A DNA stretch of 13,871 bases, taken from Actinomycetota bacterium (GTDB lineage Bacteria > Actinomycetota > Actinomycetes > Actinomycetales > Microbacteriaceae). Positions 7,055 to 12,833 of the stretch are shown here, piece after piece. Each line of letters begins with the position of its first letter. Positions within the stretch are counted from its first letter, which is position 1. Under the pieces are notes generated by a model. That model did not search any database. It was not told the DNA's origin and was given only the letters and a program-made list of their open reading frames with translations. A program made the position numbers and the translations under genes. The stretch covers positions 1 to 13,871 of the forward strand of contig WLFS01000005.1 in assembly GCA_009703635.1 (NCBI GenBank), written 5' to 3'.

Positions 7055-7939
7055 CTAACCCTTTACCGCGCCAGCTGTGACTCCACTAACTATGTACCTC
7101 TGCAGACTCAAGAACAAAAGAACAACGGGTATAGATGCCAAAACTGACCCGGCTGCAAAGGCGCCCCAGTTGGTGCTGAACTGACTTGCAATAAAGGATT
7201 GAAGCCCTACTGCAACTGTGCGAGTTTGAACGTCCTGCAAAAACACGCTGGCAAGAATGAATTCGTTGAAGGTTTGGATGAATGTCAATAGCGCAACAAC
7301 AATCAAAATTGGTGTTGTAAGCGGTAAGAAAATCTGCCAAAACACTTGACCCGGAGAAGCTCCATCGATTCGTGCAGCCTCATCGAGTTCCATCGGAATC
7401 GAATCCAAGAATCCCTTTAGCAGCCAAGCATTAGCACCCATAGAGCCGCCAAGGTAAACCAATAGAAGCCCCCCTGCGGTTCCTAGACCGATCTCAGGGA
7501 AAACCCTATATATCCTCTCCATCAGAACATAAATGGCCGCTAGGGCTAGTGAGTTCGGAAAGACTTGAATAAGTAGAAGTGCTTGTAGCGATTGCTTCCG
7601 GCCTCTATACCTCAATCGAGAAAACGCAAATGCAGCGAAAACCCCGATGGCCACCGAAAGCACCGAGTTTGCAATTGCCAATGTGAAAGAGTTGGCCATC
7701 CATGTCATGAATGGCACAGTGTCATCAGTGAAAAGACGTTCGTAATTAAACCAAGTGATCTCAGATGGTACCAATGACTGAGTAATCGCACCTGAGCTGC
7801 TTAAGGAGCTCGACATTACAACGTAGATAGGAAACAGCGTGAATGCAATCATTAACAACAAGAAGAGGTGCCTTGGGCCCTCTGAAGAGGTTCGTCTAGT
7901 TGCACGTCTAATCGGCAGCTTCGTTGAAATTGATGTCAT
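7055..7939 (-). CDS. Carbohydrate ABC transporter permease, MalG-like
   Basis: This is the second membrane subunit of the sugar importer, 294 residues with six predicted helices. The cytoplasmic coupling loop that docks on the ATPase is clear at about 184-210 (ELDEAARIDGASPGQVF followed by F-L-P-L). The start is ATG at 7939, not an upstream in-frame codon: it has GGAGGAG (7945-7951) five bases away, and it forms an ATGA overlap with the stop of the MalF-like gene, the usual mark of translational coupling. MalG-type permeases pair with MalF-type ones in the inner membrane. The glycosidase gene follows directly. Confidence 0.93.
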   Translation of the reverse strand: MTSISTKLPIRRATRRTSSEGPRHLFLLLMIAFTLFPIYVVMSSSLSSSGAITQSLVPSEITWFNYERLFTDDTVPFMTWMANSFTLAIANSVLSVAIGVFAAFAFSRLRYRGRKQSLQALLLIQVFPNSLALAAIYVLMERIYRVFPEIGLGTAGGLLLVYLGGSMGANAWLLKGFLDSIPMELDEAARIDGASPGQVFWQIFLPLTTPILIVVALLTFIQTFNEFILASVFLQDVQTRTVAVGLQSFIASQFSTNWGAFAAGSVLASIPVVLLFLSLQRYIVSGVTAGAVKG

Positions 7940-9474
7940 CTCTGCTCCTCCAAAGACTTGGACTGTCTCAGGCTCCACAGCGATAGGGCGCCGATTATCA
8001 GGAAGATGATCACGCTAATCGCACTAGCCAAGCCAAAGTCCTGCTCTGCACCTGAAAAAGCTGTTTTATAGGCATAGGTAATAAGAATGTCCGTAGCTCC
8101 TGCCAATTCCCCGTCGACGCTATCTGTCGGACCACCTCGGGTTAACAGATAGACCAAGTTAAAGTTGTTGAAATTGAAAGCAAGCGAGGCAATTAGGAGC
8201 GGGGCGAGGATTTCAAGGACGAGGGGAAGTTTTATTCGCCAGAAAATCTGGGAAGAAGTCGCTCCATCAATAACAGCCGCTTCCTCGAGCTCTCCAGGCA
8301 AGGCCTGCAGTGCACCTGTGGCGACGAGGTAGAAATAAGGGAATCCAAGCCAAAGGTTCACCAGGAGAAGTGCTCCGCGAGCTAGCCAAGGGTCGTTCAG
8401 CCAATCGATTTCAGCACCAAGTAGCGCGTTAAAGACACCAATTTCACGATTGAACATTCCAGCCCAAACTAGCGTCGACATGAAACTTGGAATGGCATAG
8501 GGAAGAATCATGATTGCGCGATAAAGGTTTCGACCTCGAATCTTCTTATCTAAAACAACCGCAACAAGGAAACCGAGTCCGAACATCGTGATCATTGTCA
8601 GAATTGAGAAGGCAATGGTCCAGATAAAGACTGAGACGAATGGGCCATTCAATCGAGGATCCAAAAACAAAGCCAGGTAGTTCTGGCCGCTATTCTGAGC
8701 CCGCCATCCAGGGAAGAGTTTTTCTTCTGGATCATCTGGATTCACAAAGTTTCCTGCACCGTTGTCAACCCATACGAATCCCGTGGATACGTCGACGAGG
8801 GTGTTCGTTGCTGGATCGTACCGGTATGTTTCAATCATTTCCGCTGCAAAGTCAAAGCCTTGAGAGGCTATAAAAACATCATTTCCAACTGGAATTTTTA
8901 TTTCGCTCAGGATTTGCTCGGCGTTAGGTTCGTTAGCAAGGTCAAAAACTAGGAATCCATCAGTAGATTGCGCATAGCCAAGCTCCCCCAGCTCATATTC
9001 ACCCTCGTTCAGGTTGCGAAGCTCATTCCGTAAACCAAGGGAAACTGTTCCGTCTAATTGGTTTGTTAGAAGAACAGCAAGGTTTCCTTCATAGCGCCCA
9101 ACGACCATGTCGTAAGTGACGCCTGACTCAGCCGGCGTTAGCCCCACGGCATTGAGCTGAGTTACGGCCTCTTCTTTAGAAATCAAGTTTCCTGTTTTGA
9201 AGAGCTGGGTTGACATGAATCCTGTGTACCCAATTGGCACAACAAGGAAGATGACTAAAAAGATTGTGCCGGGGTAGAAAAATTTTGCAGCAACGGGTTT
9301 CTTTGAAAGGTAGATATAGTTTCCGAGAATTATCACCACGATAAGTACCAAGGTAATTAGCCACTCTCCGGCCAAAAGGGCCATGAATGCCATAAAACCT
9401 AGAACCGAGGAAAAGATTCCCAGAAGCAAAATCTTTACCATGAGCCAGGTGTTTCTAATCCCCAAAGACTTCAA
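7936..9474 (-). CDS. Carbohydrate ABC transporter permease, MalF-like, long form with extracytoplasmic domain
   Basis: This encodes 512 residues, the length of the enterobacterial maltose permease MalF (about 514) rather than the common 290-320-residue sugar permease. Two or three N-terminal helices (about 12-55 and 66-87) precede a large polar region at about 90-275, which corresponds to the extracytoplasmic P2-type domain that contacts the binding protein. The transport core follows from about 278. The ATPase-coupling loop at about 395-420 reads ELEEAAVIDGATSSQIFWRI. The start is TTG at 9474, fixed by AGGAG (9481-9485) six bases upstream. The gene ends in an ATGA overlap with the MalG-like gene. 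The gap before it contains the strong stem-loop following the binding-protein gene. Confidence 0.92.
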   Translation of the reverse strand: MKSLGIRNTWLMVKILLLGIFSSVLGFMAFMALLAGEWLITLVLIVVIILGNYIYLSKKPVAAKFFYPGTIFLVIFLVVPIGYTGFMSTQLFKTGNLISKEEAVTQLNAVGLTPAESGVTYDMVVGRYEGNLAVLLTNQLDGTVSLGLRNELRNLNEGEYELGELGYAQSTDGFLVFDLANEPNAEQILSEIKIPVGNDVFIASQGFDFAAEMIETYRYDPATNTLVDVSTGFVWVDNGAGNFVNPDDPEEKLFPGWRAQNSGQNYLALFLDPRLNGPFVSVFIWTIAFSILTMITMFGLGFLVAVVLDKKIRGRNLYRAIMILPYAIPSFMSTLVWAGMFNREIGVFNALLGAEIDWLNDPWLARGALLLVNLWLGFPYFYLVATGALQALPGELEEAAVIDGATSSQIFWRIKLPLVLEILAPLLIASLAFNFNNFNLVYLLTRGGPTDSVDGELAGATDILITYAYKTAFSGAEQDFGLASAISVIIFLIIGALSLWSLRQSKSLEEQR

Positions 9475-9515
9475 TGTTGACTCCTAATTTGGCCAAGCCT
9501 TTTCAGACTAGCGGA

Positions 9516-9545
9516 CAGGGCCGAGGCAAAAACGCCTCGGCCCTG
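9516..9545 (-). promoter_or_regulatory. Strong intercistronic stem-loop between binding-protein and MalF-like genes
   Basis: CAGGGCCGAGGC (9516-9527) and its perfect complement GCCTCGGCCCTG (9534-9545) form a 12-bp, GC-rich stem around a 6-base loop. No U-run follows on the minus strand, so it is not a standard intrinsic terminator. Its place right after the binding-protein stop, with the permease ribosome site beyond it, suggests an mRNA 3'-end stabiliser or partial terminator that keeps binding protein above permease level. Confidence 0.8.
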
Positions 9546-9573
9546 CTCACTTAGTTGCAAGTGTTACTTGGTA

Positions 9574-10821
9574 CTAGCCTTTAGCTCCGGCTGCGAAGTT
9601 CTTCTTCAGAACAACAGCTGCCTTGTCAAAGACTGTCTTTGGATCCTGTCCCTGAACAAGAACCTTTGTCCAAGCGTCATCCATTAGAGGGCCCCATGCT
9701 GCTCCACCCGCGTTGTTGTTGTACAAGGTGGCGTAGAAAGGAACTGAGGTCTTTGCCATGGACTGCGCAAAGCCCTTTAGTAGCTTGCTCTGGTTAGCAG
9801 CAACCTTGGAGTTAGGGCTTGGACGCTGCACTGTTGCAGCGTACAAAGTCGATCCAGCTGGGCTTGCCATGAAGTTCATGAACGCCTTAGCTGCAGACTC
9901 TTTGCCATTCGCCTTCGCGTATGAAGTGATGTAAGCACCACCCCAACCTGCTACGGCCTTAACTGAACCAGTTCCATCAAGGGTTGGGAATGGCTGAATG
10001 GTGTACTTGATCTTCGCAGCATCGGTAGCTGGAATTCTCCAAGAACCAGTAACAATTGCCATAGCCTTACCAGCTAGCCAGTCAACTGAACAGGTCTCCC
10101 AGTAGTCAACTTTTAGAAGTCCGTTGCTCTTGCCGTTTGCAGCAAGTGCGTACTTCTTTAGGTTAGAGATGAAGGTTGGGTTGTTGATTCCAACGTCCTT
10201 AACGTTTGGTGTTCCATTGGCGTTCATACCAAGTGAGTAACCACCCAGTGCGCTAATGAAGTTCACAGAGTTCCATCCACCATCGGATGTGCAGGCACCG
10301 TAGTTCGCCTTGCCGTCAGCCTTTGCCTTTGCAAAACGAGTTGCAAATTCAGCCAATGACTTTGGAGCTGCGCCAAACTTGGTGTTCCAGATCATCGCAA
10401 CTGAGTCGATGTCTAGAGGTAGACCGTACTGACGTCCCTTGTACTGTCCATACTGAACAGCTGCTACAGGAAGGTTTGCTGCAGACGCTGCTGACAAAAC
10501 GAAAGGCAGAGCCTTACCGCTCTTTGCCGCGATTATTGCCTCACCAACTGGGGTAAACGCAATGTCTGGACCGTTTGAAGCGGTAGCTGCCTGGAGGGCG
10601 GCGTCAAGAGTTGTCTTGCTGGAAAATGTAACAACTTCAAGTGTCTTTCCACCGTAAAGCTTTCCGTCAAGAACTGGCTTTAGCTGCTTGCCTCTTTCGT
10701 CGTCTGCCCAAACAATTAGCTTGTCTGAGTCAGCAGCTACTGCAGGAGCTGCAACAATGCCGCTCAGCAATATTGATGTTGCAGTCAGCACAGCCGCTGC
10801 AACTAGATTTCTTTTACGCAA
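9574..10821 (-). CDS. Sugar ABC transporter substrate-binding protein, MalE-like, Sec-secreted
   Basis: This 415-residue protein captures sugar outside the membrane for the MalF/MalG-like permeases. A Sec signal peptide covers about residues 1-29: basic MRKR, a hydrophobic core, then AVAA with cleavage before Asp-Ser. There is no lipobox cysteine, unlike most Gram-positive binding proteins. The mature part has the family-1 fold cues: LIVWADDERG at the start, GPDIAFTPVGEAI, the hinge-region YGLPLDIDSVAMIWNTK, and a late GWGGAYI. Only two cysteines remain in the mature chain (YGAC and WETC), which could form one disulfide. The start is TTG, supported by AAGGGGA five bases away. It is first in the operon, and an operator-rich region lies upstream. 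The sugar cannot be named; the glycosidase in the operon suggests a fructose-containing oligosaccharide. Confidence 0.92.
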   Translation of the reverse strand: MRKRNLVAAAVLTATSILLSGIVAAPAVAADSDKLIVWADDERGKQLKPVLDGKLYGGKTLEVVTFSSKTTLDAALQAATASNGPDIAFTPVGEAIIAAKSGKALPFVLSAASAANLPVAAVQYGQYKGRQYGLPLDIDSVAMIWNTKFGAAPKSLAEFATRFAKAKADGKANYGACTSDGGWNSVNFISALGGYSLGMNANGTPNVKDVGINNPTFISNLKKYALAANGKSNGLLKVDYWETCSVDWLAGKAMAIVTGSWRIPATDAAKIKYTIQPFPTLDGTGSVKAVAGWGGAYITSYAKANGKESAAKAFMNFMASPAGSTLYAATVQRPSPNSKVAANQSKLLKGFAQSMAKTSVPFYATLYNNNAGGAAWGPLMDDAWTKVLVQGQDPKTVFDKAAVVLKKNFAAGAKG

Positions 10822-10852
10822 GGATTTCCCCTTAATTTAGTTATTCAAATAG

Positions 10853-10866
10853 CGGGTGAACACCCG
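10853..10866 (-). promoter_or_regulatory. Inverted repeat in the 5' leader of the sugar operon, candidate operator
   Basis: CGGGTG and CACCCG form perfect 6-base arms around AA. The element lies 32-45 bases before the binding-protein start and would fall at about +1 to +14 of a transcript made from the TAATCT -10 candidate (10873-10878), a position suited to a repressor such as a LacI-type protein. It could also fold as a small leader hairpin. Confidence 0.5.
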
Positions 10867-10872
10867 ATGAAC

Positions 10873-10878
10873 AGATTA
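10873..10878 (-). promoter_or_regulatory. Candidate -10 box of the sugar ABC operon
   Basis: On the minus strand TAATCT fits TANNNT and lies between the two inverted repeats of this region. No good -35 box is seen at the right distance, which would fit a promoter needing an activator. TAGTTT, five bases upstream and overlapping it, is an alternative -10. Confidence 0.35.
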
Positions 10879-10883
10879 AACTA

Positions 10884-10898
10884 CAGGTTGTTTACCTG
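10884..10898 (-). promoter_or_regulatory. Inverted repeat overlapping the spacer/-35 region of the sugar operon, candidate operator
   Basis: CAGGT and ACCTG are perfect 5-base arms around a 5-base centre, just upstream of the -10 candidate. This is a different sequence from the leader palindrome at 10853-10866, so it would need a second regulator or another DNA-binding mode. Confidence 0.4.
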
Positions 10899-10906
10899 AT
10901 TACGGC

Positions 10907-10924
10907 CCGTTATAAAACCGTTAT
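10907..10924 (-). repeat. Two ATAACGG direct repeats, 11-base period
   Basis: On the minus strand ATAACGG occurs at 10918-10924 and again at 10907-10913, separated by TTTT, so the copies are one helical turn apart upstream of the presumed sugar-operon promoter. This arrangement suits cooperative activator binding. The outer copy lies close to the tRNA terminator. Confidence 0.4.
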
Positions 10925-10928
10925 TTTG

Positions 10929-10952
10929 AAAAAAGCCCGAAAATCAGGGCTT
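10929..10952 (-). terminator. Rho-independent terminator of the tRNA-Arg gene
   Basis: Read on the minus strand, AAGCCC (10947-10952) pairs with GGGCTT (10933-10938) around an 8-base loop. The stem end merges into a run of six T (10934-10929). It lies four bases beyond the tRNA 3' end and should separate tRNA and polyamine-operon transcription from the sugar operon. Confidence 0.8.
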
Positions 10953-10956
10953 GTAG

Positions 10957-11029
10957 CGCCCTCGGCAGGAATCGAACCTGCGACCAAGAGATTAGAAGGC
11001 TCTTGCTCTATCCACTGAGCTACGAGGGC
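10957..11029 (-). tRNA. tRNA-Arg (anticodon UCU)
   Basis: This folds as a complete 73-base cloverleaf. The acceptor GCCCTCG pairs perfectly with CGAGGGC and the discriminator is G. The D stem is GCTC/GAGC, and the T arm is GCAGG-TTCGATT-CCTGC. The anticodon loop CTTCTAA gives anticodon UCU, reading AGA and AGG arginine codons. CCA is not encoded. The anticodon stem has a C-U mismatch at its loop-closing pair (31-39). The gene lies 25 bases after the permease stop on the same strand, so it may be processed from the polyamine-operon mRNA or use a promoter inside that gene's end. Confidence 0.96.
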
Positions 11030-11054
11030 AGATCTTCAGTTTACCGGCTAGGGC

Positions 11055-11864
11055 TTACTTCTCATTCTCGGTTCTTGAGAGCCTTTGAGACACATAAACA
11101 GGTATCAGGGACAGAACAATAACCACTGTGGCGACCACGTTCACAACTGATGCCTGGTTTGGTCTCGCCATCTCCTTCAAAATCCAAAGCGGCAGGGTGT
11201 CAACCCCTGGAGGTGCAGTAAATATCGTAACCACTACCTCGTCGAAGCTAAGGGCAAAGGCAAGAAGGGCTCCGGCTGCAAAAGCAGTTCTGAACTGCGG
11301 GAAGGTCACAAGCCTGAAGGTTCCCCAAAGCCCCTCCCCTAGATCCATAGAGGCTTCCTGAAGCGATGGGTTCATTCGCTTCAATCTTGCGAAGACGTTA
11401 TTGAAAACCATCACGATACAAAAAGTGGCGTGAGCAACAATCATGCCGAAGTATCCAATCTGGAAACCGGCAGGGGTTAGGAAGTTGCTATAGGTGTTGC
11501 TAAAGGCAACACCGGTCACAACACCTGGCAGGGCAATAGGCAAAACGACCAGAAGGTTTACTGTGCCTTTACCAAAAAACTCATACCGGCTCAACGCAAA
11601 TGCCACCAATGATCCCAGGACCATAGCGATGCACATTGCACCGAATGCCACGATGGCTGAGTTCATAAGAGCTGCCCGAATTGGTTCTGACTCAAACGCG
11701 ATTAACCACCACTTTAGAGAAAACTCTTTGATTGGCCAGGATGAGATTTGGCGCTCATTGAATGCATTCAGGATAAGAACTGATAGCGGCGCGTACATAA
11801 AAATCAGCACAAAGGTGACAATGGCCATCAATGACCACCTTGAGGTTCTGGAGAATCTAAGCAT
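11055..11864 (-). CDS. Polyamine-type ABC transporter permease, PotC/YdcV-like
   Basis: This 269-residue protein has about six membrane helices and belongs to the PotC branch of importer permeases. The ATPase-coupling loop is visible as PSLQEASMDLGEGLWGTFRL with FPQF after it. The N-terminal LSVLILNAFNE and the later LSFDEVVVTIF are typical of spermidine/putrescine permeases. It follows the PotB-like gene by six bases, with GGAGAGG near the preceding stop serving as ribosome site. It would pair with that permease and the binding protein at the right edge. No ATPase gene follows; the tRNA gene comes next. Confidence 0.92.
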   Translation of the reverse strand: MLRFSRTSRWSLMAIVTFVLIFMYAPLSVLILNAFNERQISSWPIKEFSLKWWLIAFESEPIRAALMNSAIVAFGAMCIAMVLGSLVAFALSRYEFFGKGTVNLLVVLPIALPGVVTGVAFSNTYSNFLTPAGFQIGYFGMIVAHATFCIVMVFNNVFARLKRMNPSLQEASMDLGEGLWGTFRLVTFPQFRTAFAAGALLAFALSFDEVVVTIFTAPPGVDTLPLWILKEMARPNQASVVNVVATVVIVLSLIPVYVSQRLSRTENEK

Positions 11865-11870
11865 TTTGGT

Positions 11871-12749
11871 CTACATCCTCTCCAGTGAACCGGTTCGTCT
11901 TGCAACCATCAGGTACATAACCACAAATGCAATGGGCACCATTGAAAATGCCGCTGCAACAGGTGGATTCAAGTTGATATTCGAAGCGATGATTGAACCA
12001 ATCATCTGAGTTGATCCACCAACAAATTTGGCCGCGAGATAGTCACCAAGGCTAAGAGAGAAGGTAAAGACGCTTCCAGCAATGATTGCCGGAGTAATCA
12101 ATGGCAGCACCATGCGAAAAACTGTCGGCCAACCCTTAGCGCCAAGATCCGCAGAAGCATCAAACAAATTCAGTGGCAGCTGCCGGATTGCTGTGAACAC
12201 CGGTAGCGCCATGTATGGAAACCAAAGGTACGCCAAAGTCAGGATTGTGACTGGGATTCCAAAACCTGGACCGCTAATTCCAAATGGCGCCATCAGCCAA
12301 TTAAATAGACCTTCTTCAGTGAAGGTAAGTCTCATCGCCAGGAGCTTGACCAGATAACCAGCCCAAAGTGGAAGTGTGATTGCGACTGCCAACATGCTTC
12401 TAACCCACGGGCTTGCAATCTTTGCCATGTAAATCCCTAGAGGGACAGCAAAAACAACACAAACCAGCGTCACGGCAATTGCAATGCCAAGAGTTCTTAC
12501 GGAAGTGGAGAAATACGCCGGAACAGAAAAGATGTCTACAAAGTTATTTAGCGTAAATCCAGGGATGACCTTAGAAGTGTATGGATCGATAAACCAAAAA
12601 GCTGTCACTAGCAAAAGTGCAAGCGAGATTATGTAAACGCCAACCAGCCAAGTCATCGGCAAAGCCAGAAGGGCTAAAAGCCTGGTGGTAGGTCTTTTGT
12701 GTAGGAAAGTGGAAAGTGGGCGGTTAGGAACCTTTTGAATTGCGCTCAA
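11871..12749 (-). CDS. Polyamine-type ABC transporter permease, PotB/YdcU-like
   Basis: This encodes 292 residues with about six helices, the partner of the PotC-like permease. The coupling loop reads LNLFDASADLGAKGWPTVFR, followed by LPLITP, as in PotB/YdcU proteins. The segment FTFSLSLGDYLA just after it is also characteristic. The start is TTG at 12749, with AGGTGAG close upstream. The 84-base gap separating it from the binding-protein gene holds a strong stem-loop. Substrate assignment rests on the binding protein: a polyamine or similar small cation is likeliest, but members of this family also move other organic solutes. Confidence 0.92.
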   Translation of the reverse strand: MSAIQKVPNRPLSTFLHKRPTTRLLALLALPMTWLVGVYIISLALLLVTAFWFIDPYTSKVIPGFTLNNFVDIFSVPAYFSTSVRTLGIAIAVTLVCVVFAVPLGIYMAKIASPWVRSMLAVAITLPLWAGYLVKLLAMRLTFTEEGLFNWLMAPFGISGPGFGIPVTILTLAYLWFPYMALPVFTAIRQLPLNLFDASADLGAKGWPTVFRMVLPLITPAIIAGSVFTFSLSLGDYLAAKFVGGSTQMIGSIIASNINLNPPVAAAFSMVPIAFVVMYLMVARRTGSLERM

Positions 12750-12792
12750 TTTCTCACCTACTTAGTTGAAGAATTTTTCTTGAAGATTGGTA

Positions 12793-12823
12793 TTGCCGGG
12801 TGGGGTTTTACCCCACCCGGCAA
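12793..12823 (-). promoter_or_regulatory. Strong intercistronic stem-loop between binding-protein and PotB-like genes
   Basis: TTGCCGGGTGGGGT (12793-12806) and its perfect complement ACCCCACCCGGCAA (12810-12823) form a 14-bp stem around three T. No U-run follows on the minus strand, so simple termination is unlikely. It starts 10 bases after the binding-protein stop and is the most stable-looking fold in the window, consistent with protecting the upstream mRNA from 3' exonucleases. Confidence 0.82.
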
Positions 12824-12833
12824 AGCTTTGGAA

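Noticed and set aside
6716..7147. 143-residue plus-strand open frame opposite the glycosidase
   Set aside because: It is a shadow frame rich in Ser, Arg, Cys and His with no recognisable motif; the minus-strand glycosidase has complete catalytic motifs.
7940..7978. Upstream start for the MalG-like gene at 7978
   Set aside because: It would overlap the MalF-like gene by 43 bases. The ATG at 7939 has GGAGGAG at ideal spacing and a typical ATGA overlap.
11494..12009. 171-residue plus-strand open frame across the PotB/PotC-like junction
   Set aside because: It lies antisense to two clear permease genes, and its composition (Thr/Asn/Ile rich, no motifs) is that of a reversed membrane-protein sequence.
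9516..12823. The two intercistronic hairpins as ordinary rho-independent terminators
   Set aside because: Neither is followed by a U-run on the minus strand, and each lies within an operon whose downstream genes need the same promoter.
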